A stretch of DNA of 64,000 nt from Kalmusia sp. IMI 367209 (lineage: Eukaryota; Ascomycota; Dothideomycetes; Pleosporales; Didymosphaeriaceae), in contig JAPEUQ010000002.1 in the NCBI GenBank assembly GCA_027946365.1, positions 1,054,001 through 1,118,000 on the forward strand. Reading direction: 5' to 3'. Made by a program: the position numbers and the translations under genes. The notes under the pieces are model-generated. The model ran no database searches, was not told the DNA's origin, and saw only the letters and a program-made list of their open reading frames with translations. This document shows positions 28,545-39,900 of this stretch, in pieces; the stretch's first letter is position 1, and each line of letters opens with the position of its first letter.

Positions 28545-31500
28545 ATGGCCTTTCAAGATGATGACTATACAGTCGGATGGGTCTGCGCTCTGCCAGTCGA
28601 GGTGGCTGCAGCCAAGGCAATGCTTGATTGCATTCACGTCAACCCAGCTGTGGACCCGAACGCAGACGACACTAACAGCTATGTTTTAGGGAATCTCAAC
28701 GGTCATAATGTCGTACTCGCATATCCAAACTTTGGCCTCTATGGAACTACCTCAGCCTCGGTCGTCACCACGCAGCTACGCGCGAGCTTCAAATCCCTCC
28801 GAATCATCCTAATGGTCGGCATTGGAGGAGGAGTGCCAAATACGAAGGAGGACATTCATCTTGGCGACATCGTTGTGGGCAAGCCGACAGCTGCCCGGCC
28901 TGGCCTCATCCAGTACGACTTTGAGAGGGAGTGCGCGAAAGATCAAATTACCAGCGGCGGGGCATTAAATCACCCATCAGCACTGCTTCTTACAGTCGTA
29001 GGTAAGGCGGAGACAAATGACATCTTCGGTGAAAGCCAGATACCCCTTTACATCTCCGAGATTGTGCAAAAGGATCCCCTTACCTTTGCCCATCCAGGTC
29101 CGGAGCAGGACGTTCTCTTTGACCGGTATTATGATCATACGACTATCGAGCCCGCAGATAAAGGATGCAATCATTGTAACCCGGATAGAATCTGCCACCG
29201 GCCACCGCGTGAGACCCAGAACCCTAAGATCCATTATGGCCTGGTTGCGTCTGGCAGCCAGTTGATGTGCCATGGTGCAAAACGGGACGAAATAGCACAT
29301 GAGCATGGTATCATTTGTTTCGAGACAGAGGCGGCTGGCTTGATAGATACCGCTCGATGCCTAGTCATCCGGGGAATTTGTGACTATGCAGATTCGCACA
29401 GATCCAACCTCTGGCACGCCTACGCCGCTGCTGCCGCTGCAGCATATGCGAAAGAGATCCTGTCATTGATCACTCCGACTCCAAAGCCAGTATCTCTGGC
29501 AGCAGACACATTTGCGGTGGCTACAACTGTTCTCGATGCTTTGCTCTTGACCCGACCCGAAGTTGACCGAAACTCTCTCATTGTATTGAAAGGACGGAAA
29601 GTGACTGGTACCTGTGAATGGCTGATACAACACCCCACCTTTCAAGAATGGCTAGTAGGCACCGACCCACCACTTCTCTGGATCTCAGGGGGGCCTGGAA
29701 AGGGGAAAACTATGCTGGCTATTTATATTACCGAGGTGTTGCAGCCAGTGGTCGACTCCGCCCAGGATGTCCTCCTTTACTACTTTTGTAGTAACCGCGA
29801 CAAAAATCGGAACACTGCAGTGACAATAATGAGAGGCATCATACATCAATGGCTGAACTTCCATCCTCACCTGGCACAACACATCAAAAATTCCTTCGAA
29901 GGATCTGAAACGACCAAATATACCATTTCTAGCTTTGTCTCCTTATGGAGGCTTCTTCTAACCCTAATTGATCAGAGAGGGTCTTGCCAGGTAGTGTGTG
30001 TGCTGGATGGCTTGGACGAGTGCGAAAAAGATTCCCTCGAGCAGCTTCTTGACGCCGTGGGGGACTATCTATCGAAGTCTGAGACAGAGTCAAGACCAGG
30101 CCTAAAGCTGATTCTTCTCTCACGCTCCCAGCCGGCACTTTTGGAGCGCAAGCTAGGCAGATACCGTCGAATCAAACTGGATGACTCGGATGTGGAGATT
30201 TCGAATGATGTTGAGAGATATATCTTCGCCAAAGTTGCCGAACTGGCATCCGAGCAAAACCTTTCAGAGGAAATGATCCCACAAGTTCGGCAAGCCCTAT
30301 TGGCTGGCGCCGAGGGAACCTTTCTTTGGGTAGGGTTTGTTATCAATGAGCTGAAGGGGAGGAGTTGGCGTAAAATCAATGAAATTCTTCGCCGTGTTCC
30401 CAAAGGCCTTGGTGGAATCTATCGGCGGCTACTCGAGCAAGTCGAGGATAAAGAAAAGCTAGTGCCCATCCTTCAATGGATCGTTCTCGCAGCCCGCCCT
30501 CTTACAGTAGATGAACTGACAGTGGCAGCGGAGATCAAGACATCTAATAAATTAACACCAACCAAAGTGATGAAGGATCGACTTGTATCCTGCGGACTGC
30601 TGGTGAAAATTGAAGAAGATGTAGTAAATCTTGTCCACGAGTCGGCAAAGGAGTTCTTCCAGAGCGATCAAGTCAATATTGAAGGGATCAGCATGTTTCA
30701 CATGAACCACAACACCCATTGGACTCTTATGCAGGCCTGCTTGGCACTCATTGAAGGAAGTTATAACACTTCCGGCAGTATCGGCGATGAGTCTCTTCAC
30801 AATTCCCTCTTGAGTTATGCTAGCCTATACTGGCCAGAGCATTTTCGACATGCCATCGATGTGATCGATGCACCGTCTGAGTTTTCACGTCCGTTCTTCC
30901 GAGCGGAGTCACCAGTCAGGGACGATTGGTGGAAGTTCTATTGGGAGCAGGAGAAATACGGCGGAGCTCCACCCTCGTTTACGCTCTTACACCTAGCTGC
31001 GTACTTTGGTAATTTAGCCTGGGCCAAGATGTTACTCGATCAGCACGCCTCCGACCGTTTTTTCTTCCGTCGTCTCACCTCACGAAAGGATAACTATGGC
31101 CGGACGCCGCTATTCTGGGCCGCCACCCGCGGCCACCGAGACGTGGTGGAGTTGTTGCTCAATCATGGCGCCCGTGTCAATTCTAAAGATCGAAGCAATT
31201 TAACTGCACTCCATATTGCAGTCACCGGAGAGCATAAGGACGTTGTGTCTCTGCTGCTAGGCCGAGGCGCTCATATCGAGAGTAGAGCCAGCTATGGCGA
31301 TACACCATTGATTCGAGCCATTCATACGAGTTCGAAGGAGGTCATCGAACTGTTACTCCAACGTGGAGCTCGTGTGGATGGATTGCCCACTCCTCCAGGA
31401 GTGGTCTGCCTAAAAGGACCCACAGAACCATTGGGAGAGCGGGCGAAACAGCTGCTGGAGCTTCAAGAACAACTTTTTGCCGCACGTTACGAGGACTCAT

Positions 31501-32564
31501 CGAGGCAAGTCGATATTATGATCAAGACCCTGAGTCTTTCCTTCCGCTTTCCGCTTGTACTTCAACTGGTGACCCTATATCTGAAATACTCGTCGATGCG
31601 CCGCTGGGAGGCAATGTCCGTATTGCAGGACCTTGTAAAAAATAACAAGACGGACAAACTGCGAAAATGGGCGCAGGCATACCGTGAATTCGGTGTCCGG
31701 CTGGTTGTGGCTAGGAATCCCAAAAACCTAGCGGCCATGACGGATCTCCCAACCTATATATTTAAGGTAGTCTCTACTGCAGATCTTGAAGCTTTGCTGG
31801 TTATTTCCGTCCTCGTAGGCTCGGAGGTTAAACTCGCAGCGGTTCGACAGGAATGGAGAGAAGGAGATACCATCACAGCGAGGGCGTTTTCACAGTGGGC
31901 CTCCATCGCCTACCGCAGAGACGCGGGTGAGTCCTTGCACTATGGAGTCCGCGAGTTCCTGATCGATTTCGATGGCTGCATTCAGAGCGGCAAAAGGGCA
32001 GAGAATCTGGCCCGGACGGTAGTTCTCCTCACAGCACACATCGCCATGATTGAAAACAAGGATCCGCGGCCGATCGAATACTTCTCGACCGTCATCGCGG
32101 AGTTTTACGAAGGATATATCGGCGGCAGCTATGAGGATCAACTCTTCAGTGATGCTAACCAGGCATGCGCCAATGAGCTTGCTGCCATCAGCGAAGGCCA
32201 CGACTCCCCTAGGTTGCTTCTCTTCCTCACTGCTATCCTCCAATTTGCTCAGCACTCAAAAGAGAAAGGACAGGACCGATTCCTTAACATGCTTTCCGCG
32301 TCATGCCTAATTATCTGTCAAGACGATCCCAGCTCCCACCGATGGTTAATTGCTGAGGCAGTCCCAGAAACAATGAGTGTCTTGATATCCCAGCAACACC
32401 AAGGAGAAATTCAAAAGCAGGCCTATAAAGCTCTTGTGGAATGTCTAATTATTGGAAGGCAGCATGGATTATCGCTGGCTGCGGCGCAGAGACAAACAGT
32501 CAAATTCAATCTCAAACCCATCGATAGGACCGATGTTATGCTGGATCTAATCCTTGATTCATGA
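28545..32564 (+). CDS. Fungal NLR: nucleoside-phosphorylase-like, NACHT and ankyrin protein
   Basis: Intronless, 1339 residues from ATG 28545 (MAFQDDDYTVGWVCALPVE); an upstream in-frame TTG is ignored. Residues about 8-325 form a PNP_UDP-type domain (IILMVGIGGGVPNTKEDIHLGDIVVG, FETEAAGLIDTARCLVIRGICDYADSH), the fungal NLR input or effector module related to purine nucleoside phosphorylases. The NACHT NTPase follows, with Walker A GGPGKGKT at about 383-390 and Walker B VCVLDGLDECE at about 485-495, then sensor-like LILLSRSQP. A winged-helix/arm region contains PLTVDELTVAAEI and VHESAKEFF. Ankyrin repeats span about 812-960 (GRTPLFWAATRGHRDVVELLLNHGARVN and others). The last 380 residues are an uncharacterised helical region with SQWASIAYRRDAGESLHYGVREFL. 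STAND NTPases like this act as ligand-sensing switches in non-self recognition. All key motifs intact. Confidence 0.93.
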   Translation: MAFQDDDYTVGWVCALPVEVAAAKAMLDCIHVNPAVDPNADDTNSYVLGNLNGHNVVLAYPNFGLYGTTSASVVTTQLRASFKSLRIILMVGIGGGVPNTKEDIHLGDIVVGKPTAARPGLIQYDFERECAKDQITSGGALNHPSALLLTVVGKAETNDIFGESQIPLYISEIVQKDPLTFAHPGPEQDVLFDRYYDHTTIEPADKGCNHCNPDRICHRPPRETQNPKIHYGLVASGSQLMCHGAKRDEIAHEHGIICFETEAAGLIDTARCLVIRGICDYADSHRSNLWHAYAAAAAAAYAKEILSLITPTPKPVSLAADTFAVATTVLDALLLTRPEVDRNSLIVLKGRKVTGTCEWLIQHPTFQEWLVGTDPPLLWISGGPGKGKTMLAIYITEVLQPVVDSAQDVLLYYFCSNRDKNRNTAVTIMRGIIHQWLNFHPHLAQHIKNSFEGSETTKYTISSFVSLWRLLLTLIDQRGSCQVVCVLDGLDECEKDSLEQLLDAVGDYLSKSETESRPGLKLILLSRSQPALLERKLGRYRRIKLDDSDVEISNDVERYIFAKVAELASEQNLSEEMIPQVRQALLAGAEGTFLWVGFVINELKGRSWRKINEILRRVPKGLGGIYRRLLEQVEDKEKLVPILQWIVLAARPLTVDELTVAAEIKTSNKLTPTKVMKDRLVSCGLLVKIEEDVVNLVHESAKEFFQSDQVNIEGISMFHMNHNTHWTLMQACLALIEGSYNTSGSIGDESLHNSLLSYASLYWPEHFRHAIDVIDAPSEFSRPFFRAESPVRDDWWKFYWEQEKYGGAPPSFTLLHLAAYFGNLAWAKMLLDQHASDRFFFRRLTSRKDNYGRTPLFWAATRGHRDVVELLLNHGARVNSKDRSNLTALHIAVTGEHKDVVSLLLGRGAHIESRASYGDTPLIRAIHTSSKEVIELLLQRGARVDGLPTPPGVVCLKGPTEPLGERAKQLLELQEQLFAARYEDSSRQVDIMIKTLSLSFRFPLVLQLVTLYLKYSSMRRWEAMSVLQDLVKNNKTDKLRKWAQAYREFGVRLVVARNPKNLAAMTDLPTYIFKVVSTADLEALLVISVLVGSEVKLAAVRQEWREGDTITARAFSQWASIAYRRDAGESLHYGVREFLIDFDGCIQSGKRAENLARTVVLLTAHIAMIENKDPRPIEYFSTVIAEFYEGYIGGSYEDQLFSDANQACANELAAISEGHDSPRLLLFLTAILQFAQHSKEKGQDRFLNMLSASCLIICQDDPSSHRWLIAEAVPETMSVLISQQHQGEIQKQAYKALVECLIIGRQHGLSLAAAQRQTVKFNLKPIDRTDVMLDLILDS

Positions 32565-32780
32565 ATTAATCCAGGCCCATATTCTGACTCAACCGTGCTT
32601 CCATCAGAAGTGCTTAATACAACGCTTGTTCTTGATGAGAAACTGCACGAGCCAGTGACGAGAAATCTTAGCTAATTCGAAATGTCAAATTCCATCTCAT
32701 CTCTGAACTCTCTCTTCACCCTCGTGAGGTCCTCCTGCTCGATTCACCGACCGCCAGCAGCGTACTCGAAATGCTATCTG
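32565..32780. other. 3' flank of the NLR gene
   Basis: Short stretch leading into the first transposon relic; no gene. Confidence 0.3.
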
Positions 32781-32789
32781 GCACATCAA

Positions 32790-33690
32790 TCACACCTACT
32801 CACGTTCACGGACGCCCTCAAGGACTCTTCGAAGCCACGTTATCTGCATCTCTGTCGCATGGAATTGTGTTTGGACGAATCAACACTGTCAGACCTGAGA
32901 AGGTAAGCTCGACAGGAATCCAATCGTGCGAGTACGGCGGCAAGTATTTCACAATGTACTTGGCGCTCTTGAGTACATGTTTATTGTCGTCGTTAGTGTA
33001 GATAGAGACATTATCCAAATCCACCACTATCACTTTGTCGCCGGAAAAGGCGCGCAGTGTGGGCAGAAGCTAATTTTCTATTCGCTCGAGAAACTGCTCA
33101 CGGTCGCAATAGCCCTTGTTTGAATCAATATCAAGTGCAAGACAATTAGCCAAACCCTGCAGTTAACGCCGTCAAAGTCGCCCAGGCTGAGCTCCTCTGG
33201 ATGTAAGATATATAGCGGCTCTCACCGCCCATAGCCGCGTACGCCTTGTGACGCCAGCCACTCTTGTCTTTCAAATTGACTCATCTAGAAACGCCAGGGC
33301 TTCTTGCGTATACATTACCATCCGGATGCGGTAGCGTTGTATCAGATCCTCGTCATGGCGGATGGGAAATGGCTTTAGTCACCTCTCGCTTCATTTACAT
33401 GTGAGCATCGCGAGATAGTTGGCTAGTGGACGGTGCCACGCTCATCGCCAACCGACGGGCAATTTCGTCTTGATACAGCCATCTGGATCGTACAAATCAT
33501 CAAAGAGAGCCTCCCCATCCTCTAATTTCTTTTTTAATTGGCGCACCAAGTTTGCCTTGCGCTACTCTCCGGACATAGCCAAAGTCCTTGAGGTTGCTTT
33601 TTACGTTGGTGGCAGCCGTGCGGCAACAGACCTCGCGCACAGCAATTTCACTAGAATGCCAGCCAAGTTTTAAAGTAATTTAAAGTTTTT
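32790..33690 (-). mobile_element. Tc1/mariner-type (DDE_3) transposase relic
   Basis: Minus-strand fragments match the fungal DDE_3 transposase order. From high to low coordinate they are an HTH-like DEIARRLAMS (about 33450), the AFLDES first catalytic-aspartate motif (about 33290), AANCLAL-like DIDSNKGYCDREQFLERIEN, then VIVVDLDNVSIY (second aspartate, 33030-32995). Last comes KYLPPYSHDWIPVELTFSGL, corresponding to the usual LPPYSPDFNPIE motif with its glutamate (about 32900). Frames shift repeatedly and several stops interrupt it, so it cannot encode an active enzyme. Terminal repeats were not located. The conserved catalytic neighbourhood makes the family call firm; exact borders are estimates. 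Confidence 0.75.
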
Positions 33691-34350
33691 AGATTAGTAA
33701 CGTAAACAATGAACATGTGTTATTTTGTTTATGAGTCAACCCTATGTGTCCAGGCAAATATGACGGAAGAGGCCAGAATTGACGCATCGAGGGCTTAAAG
33801 AAGGCGAAAGACATCTTGGATGGCGAGTAGAGACCTTGTAGGCGAAACAAATCGCCTCAGCGAAAAGTACGACACCGAAAACAAAAACCCAGTATGAAAC
33901 TCTACAAGCGTCGTACAGCCAAAAGCTAGATACAGTCATTGTATACACCTCAGGGGCGTTGCGAGTAAAATCGTTGGATTCCTCAGGGCCATACAAAATC
34001 AGGTGAGTGCAAAGAATTCCACGGTTGCCCAGACATTCGCGAATTTCTGCATATGTCAGATCTTGAATATTCTTCCCCACTAGAGAGAGAACCAGGATGT
34101 GCCGGGCAACTGTATGTTAAGCTTGCTAGAAGCTTAGAAGACTACACTCCATTCCTTTGCTTTTGGCGCCGACAATGACATTGATCTGTGAAGAAAGTCC
34201 AAGCGGGTCGTTTCTCGCTGTAACCAGGAAATCCAAAACGCTAATCTCGGTTATACTGTATAGTTTGCAGCCATATAAGGTTTCCGGTTACCTCTTCAAG
34301 ACGCGCCACCTGAACAGAACTCGCAAGATCTCTCAAAAACGCTCACCAAA
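33691..34350. other. Sequence between two transposon relics
   Basis: A 112-codon minus-strand frame (34080-33742) with some hydrophobic segments is open but has no recognisable family. It may be part of either element. Confidence 0.3.
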
Positions 34351-35650
34351 ATGGACTCCCGTGAGCTAGCTATACAATCTACTATCAAAGAATTCAGCGT
34401 AGGTCATTATCCTAGCCTACGCGATATATCCAAGGCATATCATATCCCTTGAACTACGCGGCAAGGCTGACTAGGTGGCGCGACAAACAGCGCGCTCAGC
34501 CATTGACACCAGCAGCTATCAGCCCATTGCAAGAACACTTTCATTTAGACTAGGTCCTAGATGAAGACGCACGTGTCTGTGCTCCCTTCTATGCTCATGC
34601 GCAAGTAGGCCTAATCAAACTCTACGTATGTAAGGCGATGATCATCCTATTAAACTCTCGCTACCACTCTTCATCAAGCGCTAGCCACCCGTCGCTTCTC
34701 AAGAGCTCTTAAAAGAGGACTTGAAAGCATCTGAATATACGTAGCGAGGATATCTAGAATACAGATGAGAAAGAATTTGCTCTAGGGGTATGTATTCATA
34801 CTAGAGTAGTCCTTAGTGTTTAGAAATGGAAGGTTTATATATGATCCCTAGAGGATTACAAGGGATCTTTATGATTGAGTGTATATCTGCAACAGGTTAC
34901 AAACTGCTGTCATCTTCAGAGATAAGAGCCTACGAAACATCTAGTTTCCTGCCTCTATACTAGACTGGCAGTATATCCTTTGAGAATGGAGTGATATCAA
35001 GTACGATGGGAGTTAAGTGGATATAGCGCATCTAACTGCCATAAACTACTACATCTCGCAGCTAGCATCACCTCAACCTTCTAGACAGTCATAATAGCTA
35101 TATTAATATCGTCTTCCACTAGCTCTACAAACAGCATTATAACCAATTCCTCTATCTACTTATACATTCATCCTACTCTCTACAGTTCCTAACAACTAGT
35201 TCATTTCTGAAGTCTAGCTATCGCTATCACATTCAGGAGCTTCCCTTATTCGACAACACTAAACCTGTTAAAAAGGGGCTCTTCATTACCTACTATAATT
35301 AAGCTAGAGAGGTAGGTCTCACGGGAAGGGTAGAACCACGCTAGCTGACAGGCTGATAATCTCACTCTATTACATGTTATTAAGGTACTCACCTTCTAGT
35401 AAGTCTCTCAAAGACCTATAATGCGTCCCCTTAGTAACAGCTTTGACGACAGCCTCAGAGCTTTTTATCTACTCTAGGCCTATAGATCTGCACCTACAGC
35501 AGCGCGGGATCTAGAGTCATGGAAACATAGGTCACAAGATAAGGCTTCTTCTGCAGAAAGTAGATAAGCAGTTAGAAGTTATTGTTCCTAGAGCTGTAAG
35601 ACTAAAAATAGATGGAAAGAGCCCTTAAGCTGTAGCTAGAAACCTATACC
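34351..35650 (+). mobile_element. Pogo/Fot1-type (HTH_Tnp_Tc5 + DDE_1) transposase relic
   Basis: Starts at an ATG (34351) with MDSRELAIQSTIKEF and HYPSLRDISKAYHIP, the usual N-terminus of fungal pogo-like transposases, then a TGA. Downstream pieces in order: LDEDARV (34555), EDI-stop-NTDEKEFALGVC (34745-34790, where the family has EDIWN.DE.GFA.GV), ISATGYKLL, VIFRDKSLRNI, FPASI-stop-DWQYIL, and a C-terminal KPVKKGLFITYYN-stop-AREVGLTGRV. Many stops replace tryptophan or glutamine (TGG to TAG, CAG to TAG), fitting C-to-T and G-to-A change in CpA/TpG context. Not active. Terminal inverted repeats not found. Confidence 0.78.
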
Positions 35651-36039
35651 TCTCACCGGCCACGAAAATGCGCATTTATAGATCCAAATCATTTTACAGA
35701 GGTTGAAATTATTATAGAGGCTCTGCGCGTAGCTACGGGAGGCGAGGCGTAGTCCCGCAAGGTAGATACTGTTTTCATAGTACCTACAGCGCTTGTACGT
35801 ATACTTTTACGATGACAATTATAGTAGCATTGCTAAGATACATGGCGAGTGTTGTTTGGGTGGCTTTTTGGTACGACCGGAATCCCAATCGGCCGGAGTC
35901 TATATGACCGAAGTTAGGCACGTGGCACGTGCTAAGTGGGGCACTTACACGATCAAGAGAAAGCAGGATTCTGCAAGTGAACAAACCCCCCTGAGAAGCT
36001 AGATCTGAGCGTAAATCCAGGATTTAGACACCAACAGCC
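35651..36039. promoter_or_regulatory. Upstream region of the 36 kb gene
   Basis: About 390 bp between the transposon relic and the start codon. It must include the promoter of the small gene; no specific element recognised. Confidence 0.3.
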
Positions 36040-36870
36040 ATGTCTTTCACCAAGACTTATTTTCTCTGCCCGACATCCGACTTCATCCATCCGCCTCCAA
36101 AGGGTTCGCTATGTCTCGGCTCCATCATACGCTCAACGTCAACACCGCAATTTCCTCTCAACGAAGCAAATATCGTTCCAGTGGCCAACGAAAACCCACC
36201 TGTGGTGGAGAGTGATTGGAAGAAGACCATTTCAGCCGACACATCACTTGGGCTGGGCGTGTACGCGCAATTTCTGCAGCTGGCTACAGGAGGTTTGGGC
36301 CTTGGCCCTGAAGTGGATGTTGAGAAGTCCAACCGAACGGCGCATATGTTCGCGTTTGACAAGGTGACAACCGTGTCGTTTGAGCCGACATCGCAGTATG
36401 TTCAAGATGCCGTTAAAGCATCCGCTGTGCAGGCGTGGTTGAGGGAGCCCAAGCAGCGGTTTGCTCCTGTTGTCTCGCTCTTCCTCATCACTAGCATGAA
36501 GTTCGTCAAGGGCGCAAAAATTCGTTACTCGACTTCAAGTAGTACGGCAGTCACGGGAAACATTGGCGTCGACGTGGCCCCGCTTGGCATGACCTTGGGT
36601 CCAAAGGGTCACTGGAGCAGCACAAACGATGATGAGACGGAATTCGATCGGGAATCTGAATTTGTTTTTGCATTCCGCGTCAAGAGGCTTAAGTTTGGGC
36701 GAAGACTCAAAGTTGAAGAGTACAACAGGGGCGCTTTCTTGGCGATTGGAGAAGATGGACATGGCGACGAATCTATCTTACTGGAGGACGTGGATGGTTC
36801 TGACATCGAAAATGCGAGACTTGTTCCCGATTTAACCGAGAATGGGGATGTTTACTGCATCCCCACTTGA
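36040..36870 (+). CDS. Putative gasdermin-like (HET-Q1/RCD-1-type) fungal protein
   Basis: Single exon, 276 residues, ATG 36040. No signal peptide and no classical membrane helix. It begins SFTKTYFLCPTSDFIHPPP and is predicted rich in amphipathic strands. It has the family-like landmarks LGSIIRSTSTPQFPLNE (about 27-43), SLGLGVYAQFLQLATGGLGLG (about 70-90), FDKVTTVSFEPTSQYV (about 108-123), VVSLFLITSMKFVKGAKI (about 148-165) and EFVFAFRVKRLKFGRR (about 206-222). After about residue 235 there is a strongly acidic tail of some 40 residues. This belongs to a widespread fungal family, and length, lack of helices and acidic removable tail suit fungal gasdermin-like pore-forming cell-death proteins. 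The convergent partner 81 bp away is a cytosolic subtilase, the neighbour described for that system. Alternative: a fungal-specific family of unknown function. Existence of the gene is near certain; function moderate. Confidence 0.55.
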   Translation: MSFTKTYFLCPTSDFIHPPPKGSLCLGSIIRSTSTPQFPLNEANIVPVANENPPVVESDWKKTISADTSLGLGVYAQFLQLATGGLGLGPEVDVEKSNRTAHMFAFDKVTTVSFEPTSQYVQDAVKASAVQAWLREPKQRFAPVVSLFLITSMKFVKGAKIRYSTSSSTAVTGNIGVDVAPLGMTLGPKGHWSSTNDDETEFDRESEFVFAFRVKRLKFGRRLKVEEYNRGAFLAIGEDGHGDESILLEDVDGSDIENARLVPDLTENGDVYCIPT

Positions 36871-36951
36871 ATATGGCACCTGATGTTCAAACTCGCTTGA
36901 GACATCCAAAGAGTTCAAAGAGTCGGAGTTGACTAGATCATCATAAAGCTT

Positions 36952-39900
36952 CTAGTGATACATATGCGTTTTAATATCCTTGATCTTGTTATAAACATGC
37001 TCTCTTGACGAACCCGTATCAAGCAGTACGTGAGGCGTGATGTAGTCATATCCTGCCCCTCTTTTCTGTCTGACCATGCTTTTCAGAACCGCATCCATCG
37101 AATGTACATCTTTCAACCATGGCCCCAGCAATTCGCTTCCTGCAGCCAAACCCTGTTCCTGCTGCCGAACAAAGGACAGAACCGAAGCAGCAAGCCCAGC
37201 GGCAATCGGCGTTGCTACTGATGTTCCTGACAAGACATTGACAATATCATTGTGGCCTTTCTTACCTACTGGCCAGTGAGAATAGACATGCTCCCCGAGT
37301 AGACTGAAATTCACGTCTTGTTCGTCGGCTGTCGGGTTGAACGAGGAAGGGTTTCCATGCCCATCAGTCGAGTGTATGCAAAAAATGCTGGGATATTTAG
37401 CCGGAAAAGCTCGGCCAGAATTTGCTCCATCGTTCGATGCTGCAGCGAACATCAGTGTTCGATTGTGTAATGCATGCGATATTGCTGATTTCATAGGCTC
37501 ATGATGTGTACGGATTCCGAATGACATCGAGATAATGTCTACTTTCCATTCAGTGACTGCGTAATTGACCGCCTGTACGAACAATTAGCTTGCATGAACT
37601 ATTAATTGGTATGGAGCAAGCCTTGCCTTTGCAATAGCACCGTAGCTGTCGTAAGTCAGACTCTCCCGGTTTGCGACTCGGGCAATATATATTTCGGCAC
37701 ATGTGGCTACTTTGAGGAGAAGACCAAGAGCATGAGTGCCGTGCCCGATCTCATCTTGAATGTCGAGGGGTTCTGTTTGATGCACAAAATTCTGCACTCC
37801 CTTGATCCGTGGATCGAGTCGTTGATCGTCAGTCATCAGAAGAGGATTACTAGGATCAAATCCGGAATCTAAAATTGCTATTCGTACCGGCTGGAATGCC
37901 CTACACTCGTTTTCGAGGGGTCTCGCAGATGATTGCATAAGGTCGTCAAACGAGTCAACATGGTGATGGATAGAGGACAGAAGACGGTTCATCCATTCAT
38001 CCGACAGACCAGTACTAGCAGATCTTTAGTAAGGAAAAACCTTGCAACAACTGGAGAATGGCCTACTTTTGTTCAGAGACGGTCTGATGGCTCGCATCAA
38101 AAAATTGTAGGCTTTTAGCAGAAGATTCCGTAAAGAGTGGGCGGTTGTGGAGACCCCGAGAATGTTGGGTTGGCATTTGCAGAACTAGGGCCGGATTGTA
38201 CGAATTATAGCTTCGAGATGTATATTTGGGGGCCGAAGGTAACGAAACTACCGATTCTTTGTTGATTCTTGCAGAGACTTCGGGCTTGCTTGTTTGTTGG
38301 CGGACAACTTCTCGGCCGATTAGACCCCAGCAAAGTTCATTCTCTCGAGAATCGAGAGAATCCAAATCTTCTAACCGAAGGCGCCACGATTTGAATATCT
38401 CAGATTCGAGCCGTTTGATGACATTCTGATAAAAGAGCTTTTGAACGCTAGCGGATTCAAAATCGGCAGGCTCTCCAGCAGGATAGTATTCCCACTGTAG
38501 GCACGCTTTTGTAGCGAGGTAATAATCTGCACCAGCATCAACTTCTAGGTTCTGAAGAATCTCAAGGCTGGTATAATAATCGGTGTTGACATTTCGGTTG
38601 GTCTCTGTTTCGTTTTGCCAAGACTCTACGGGTGTGCAGTAGTGAAGCTCACACAAGAGGATACCTAGCGCTAACACACTGGCATTAGGATGAACCATGT
38701 GCTTAGAGCTGGCTTCTTCAGCTTGACTGTTGCCAGTGCCTATCTTGTTGGCCCGAACAATTGGAACATGTTCCATAGCCAGAAAGGGTTTCGTGATGTT
38801 GGGTAGCTCTCCGTCCTGTAGCGGCTGGAAAAATTGAATATTTGAGTGGTTAAAGGAAGGCTGTACCCACGGCGTCTCCAAGAACGGTAGTAATGCTGTG
38901 GCAAGTGTGACTGCCAGGATTCGTTTCCCTTTGAGCGACAAGGCCGATAAACCACCGTGTAATTCTTGTTGACGCCTGAAAAGCGCCGACAGGGATACTG
39001 TCCGAGGAATATGGGAATCGTCAAAGGTCTTTGGTTGCGGGCGGAGCCTCCTAAATAACCCATCCTCAAAAAGAAGATGCAAACAATTCCGCTGATTCAG
39101 GGACTCTGTGATACACTGGCAGATGTGAGCGAACTCGGGCAAGACACTAGGTATAAGCTCGGTTGCGCTCAAAGCCTTGTCATTTTGTTCGTCTCTGACC
39201 CGGTTGTGTTAGTAAAATCCATAATCCCAAGCTTCAAAGGCTCACTTGACCGTTATTTTGGCTTCCTGTAACGTGATCGTAAGTAAAGATCGTATGCCAA
39301 AGAACACTTCGAAGCACGAATCGATATTAGGGCCTTTCTTCCGTTGGGGTAGTGAAAGTCTAACGCTCAAACCTGCGCAATTCTGACATACACAAGTCCA
39401 ATGTGTACGTAATCCGTGATAAAACGATACTAGATGTTTCCTCATCAGCATAGCAAAATCAGCCTCGAGCTCGTCTATGTCATCGCCCACGTTTGACTCT
39501 TCGCGAGGCAGAACGCGGCGCTTCTTTGCCTCCATGTCCAGGTGTGAAAGCTCCTCGATGGCAGCGTCAATTTCTCGTTTGCGTTTGCTAAGACGAATGT
39601 TTGTGCCTGGATTGGGATGCGCATAGTAATTCGGGCGCTCGAGCATACTACGAACCGCCTGGAGCTTTGGGTAAGGCACAGCATGGTGTGATTCCTACTC
39701 ATAGCCTTGCATTAGTGGGCAGGAAACGTGAGGCCAGAAGACTAAAATTTGCTGTGAGGTAGCAGTACTCACGGAGTCGAATCTCCGATCAGAATCATAT
39801 TGCACGAGATTCTCAAGCGCTTTCAATGTCCTTGCTACTTGATCAGAGTCAATTTCGTCGAGGTCGTCGGCGTTATGCTGTAGATACGCGTCCGTCCGCA

